Positions 61,819 through 63,627 of a stretch of 63,627 nt of DNA are shown one piece after another (positions within the stretch are counted from its first letter, which is position 1; each line of letters begins with the position of its first letter). The notes beneath the pieces are model-generated. The model did not search any database, was not told the DNA's origin, and was given only the letters and a program-made list of their open reading frames with translations. The translations under genes and the position numbers were made by a program. The stretch comes from Acidobacteriota bacterium (lineage in GTDB: Bacteria > Acidobacteriota > Terriglobia > UBA7540), in contig CADDZE010000020.1 in the NCBI GenBank assembly GCA_902812465.1, forward strand, positions 1 through 63,627. The letters are read 5' to 3'.

Positions 61819-61846
61819 GGGGCGCCTCGGGTGGCGCCCCTTTTTT
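61819..61846 (+). terminator. intrinsic terminator after the PEP-CTERM gene
   Basis: GGGGCGCC and GGCGCCCC form a perfect 8-bp stem around a 6-nt loop, followed by TTTTTT. It lies 30 nt after the stop codon and is the clearest rho-independent terminator in the window. Confidence 0.88.
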
Positions 61847-61913
61847 GTGAACGAGAAGGGTCCTACGGGGGGGAGGCTCGGGCACGGGGCAGGAGTCGAT
61901 TAGGCCCCGGGAG

Positions 61914-62498
61914 TCATTCGTTCTTAAGCTTTTGCAGAACCTGGTGGCCGACCTCCCGAAGGGTTTCGAACACCCCTATACCTTCGCGGGCGACTGCCTC
62001 AATCACTGGCTCGCCTTTCTTCTGCAGGTGTTCCTTCATGGTTGCGACCGGCAAAGCTGTGGAGAGGTCGCGCTTGTTGAGCTGGAGCACGTACGGCAAC
62101 CGCTGGAAACTGTAGCCGTGCTCCTTCAAATGAGCTTGCAAGTGCTTCAGGGCTTCGATATTAGCTTCCAATCGATCAGCTTGTGAGTCGGCAACCAGAA
62201 CGACGCCGTCAACGCCGCGCAGCATCAGACGGCGGCTGGGCTCATAAGACAACTGTCCCGGAACCGTGTAGAGGTGCAGACGGACCTTGAAGCCGCGGAC
62301 CTCGCCCAGCTCCAGAGGCAGGAAGTCGAAGAACAGTGTGCGATCGGTTTCGGTGGTAAGCGAGAGCATTTTGCCACCGGCCCGGACAGGAGTCTGATCG
62401 CAGATCCATTGCAGGTTGGTGGTCTTGCCCCCCAACGCCGCGCCATAATACACGATTTTACAGTTCATTTCGCGCGCAATATGGTTAATGAAGCTCAA
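61914..62498 (-). CDS. MglA-like small GTPase (TTG start)
   Basis: A 194-residue Ras-superfamily protein of the prokaryotic MglA group. The P-loop GAALGGKT is at residues 19-26. TTETDRTLFFDFLP is the switch I region typical of MglA, LYTVPGQLSYEPSRRLML is switch II, and LQLNKRDL is the N-K-x-D base-recognition motif. The start codon is TTG; the reading MSFINHIAREMNCKIVYYG fits the family exactly. MglA controls polarity and motility in myxobacteria together with a roadblock protein, MglB, which is not adjacent here. Role in this organism is not known. Confidence 0.88.
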   Translation of the reverse strand: MSFINHIAREMNCKIVYYGAALGGKTTNLQWICDQTPVRAGGKMLSLTTETDRTLFFDFLPLELGEVRGFKVRLHLYTVPGQLSYEPSRRLMLRGVDGVVLVADSQADRLEANIEALKHLQAHLKEHGYSFQRLPYVLQLNKRDLSTALPVATMKEHLQKKGEPVIEAVAREGIGVFETLREVGHQVLQKLKNE

Positions 62499-62631
62499 CG
62501 GGTGTCACACCTCGGCGCTTGAGGTCTACAGCGAACCAACTGCTGGCCAGACGCGCTAGAATCAACGTTGCGTGCCCCCAGGAAAGAGCGCGGCTGACGT
62601 GCTACCAGCCACTCGGCCGATCTGACTCAAC

Positions 62632-63627
62632 CTATTGTGTAACAGGAGGCGAGGCAAAATAGCCAGCCTTGGCGCGTACTTCCACATTGCGGCGAAGCGC
62701 GACGACCCGAATCGTGCGGTAGGTGCCGTCCATAATATTGTTCGTCGGAGTGTAGCCGATACTGTACTGGTCGTTCAGCTCGCGGCTGATTGCTTCCAGT
62801 GAATCGGCCAAGTGAATCAGTTTTTCTGCCGAGTAGACGCCGGTCTCCGCCCCGAGCCCCTTATTCTGAGACGTGTCGCCGATCTGCCCGTGTGAGAGAT
62901 AGCCTCGCTCGAGGTCTCCAGCAGTCTCAGCCCGGTGCAAGGGAAAGAAGGCAGCTCCGCCGGTTTGCTGCGCGATCTCGCGCAAGATCTTGTCGCCGGG
63001 ATTGTCGAAGCCGTAGGTGGAGTTGGCAATCGTATAAATGGCGGTCTCGGCGCGATGGGCCATCGATATGGTTTCTTCCAGGGAATGCTGGCTATGGTAG
63101 TCGAGGCCATCACTGATCACCACCAGAACGCGCCGCATCTCCTCGGGCGGTCCGGACTTAAGCATCTTCTCCCGGCAGGCATAAAAGATGGCGTCGTACA
63201 GGGCCTTGCCGCCTCCCGCCTTGAGTTTGCGGATTTTTTCATTCAGCAGGTCCGAATCGTTGGTGAAGTCCTGGATAACGGAGCTTTCAACATCAAAGGT
63301 CTGCAGAAAAATGAGGTTGTTGCCGCTCCGGGACTGGAGCATGTTGTAGGCGAATTCGCTGGCGGCCTCCTTTTCGAAGTCGAGCTGGGCACGCATGGCA
63401 TTGCTGGTGTCCAGGATCAGGCCGATGCGCAGGGGTGGCAGCGGTTCGCGCGTGAAATAGCGAATGGTCTGAAGCTTGCCATCTTCGTATACTTGAAAGT
63501 CATCCTTGGTTAGGTCGATCACCGGGAAACCGCGCTTGTCCAGAACGGTGACCGGCACGTTGACCACTTGGACGCGAACCTGAATGCCTTGAGAGGGCTG
63601 AACCTTTCGGTCGGAAGGGGTGGGAGA
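62632..63627 (-). CDS. VWFA-related Acidobacterial protein (TIGR03436 type), N-terminus cut by window edge
   Basis: 331 codons lie inside the window; the frame stays open to the right edge (VQPSQGIQVRVQVVNVPVTV upstream of a GTG that could be mistaken for a start). A beta-sandwich segment VTVLDKRGFPVIDLTKDDFQVYEDG precedes a von Willebrand A domain: LRIGLILDTSNAM, VESSVIQDFTN, GGGKALYDAIFY, RRVLVVISDGLDYHS. The metal site reads D-T-S-N-A instead of D-x-S-x-S, so the third ligand is altered. The end AKAGYFA is typical of the family. It should be exported, but the signal peptide is outside the window. Confidence 0.88.
   Translation of the reverse strand, partial: SPTPSDRKVQPSQGIQVRVQVVNVPVTVLDKRGFPVIDLTKDDFQVYEDGKLQTIRYFTREPLPPLRIGLILDTSNAMRAQLDFEKEAASEFAYNMLQSRSGNNLIFLQTFDVESSVIQDFTNDSDLLNEKIRKLKAGGGKALYDAIFYACREKMLKSGPPEEMRRVLVVISDGLDYHSQHSLEETISMAHRAETAIYTIANSTYGFDNPGDKILREIAQQTGGAAFFPLHRAETAGDLERGYLSHGQIGDTSQNKGLGAETGVYSAEKLIHLADSLEAISRELNDQYSIGYTPTNNIMDGTYRTIRVVALRRNVEVRAKAGYFASPPVTQ

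Overview
The window looks like one contiguous chromosomal segment of an acidobacterium. The evidence is the VWFA protein at the right edge, which has the architecture of TIGR03436, a family described from Acidobacteria. Supporting signs are high G+C, a PEP-CTERM protein, an RpoB with an N-terminal cysteine-rich insert, and frequent GTG/TTG/ATT starts. No insertion sequences, phage genes or CRISPR arrays were seen. Almost all of it is core genome, so the interest lies in what deviates from the standard clusters.

Layout. (1) 1-1173: left edge of a surface-glycan region (5' end of a glycosyltransferase, FkbM-like methyltransferase), both on minus. (2) 1595-5331: LysR regulator, aspartate kinase, threonine synthase; then a convergent Gfo/Idh/MocA dehydrogenase. 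(3) 6871-15615: translation block thrS, infC (apparently starting at ATT), rpmI, rplT, pheS, pheT (without the usual OB domain), a ZapB-like coiled-coil gene, zapA, a 6S RNA and a YmdB-type phosphodiesterase. (4) 15911-30046: tRNA-Thr/Tyr/Gly/Thr, rpmG, tRNA-Trp, secE, nusG, rplKAJL, rpoB, rpoC. This is the classic transcription/translation supercluster but without tuf, and a duplicated 59-nt element lies between rpoB and rpoC. (5) 30181-32899: a small zinc-ribbon protein, then on minus a periplasmic divergent polysaccharide deacetylase and an S41 C-terminal-processing-peptidase homologue that has lost its catalytic Ser and Lys. (6) 33131-47136: a respiratory complex I operon, nuoA-C-D-E-F-G-H-J-K-L-M-N, with nuoB and nuoI absent. 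(7) 47452-51445: STAS-domain protein and lysA; on minus nadK, tlyA-like, greA. (8) 51643-54804: a frameshifted tatA relic beside a Tat-exported ferritin-like protein, then a 32-residue membrane peptide and a GRP/RhaT-type sugar transporter. (9) 54923-63627: lipA, yifB/comM, two divergent membrane glycosyltransferases, a PEP-CTERM protein with a clear terminator, an MglA-like GTPase and a 5'-truncated VWFA protein.

How they work together. Blocks 3 and 4 supply charged tRNAs, initiation factor, ribosomal proteins, Sec translocase subunit and RNA polymerase, with 6S RNA next to zapA as in many bacteria. Block 6 supplies most of NADH:quinone oxidoreductase but must borrow NuoB and NuoI from elsewhere in the genome. 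aspartate kinase (lysC), thrC and lysA belong to the aspartate-family amino-acid pathway.

The most promising points for follow-up are the catalytically dead S41 protease that keeps its YibQ-like neighbour, the tatA pseudogene next to a Tat substrate, the complex I operon lacking two essential Fe-S subunits, the RpoB zinc-binding insert, the infC ATT start with a structured leader, and the repeat pair between rpoB and rpoC. All statements come from reading the sequence; no searches were run.
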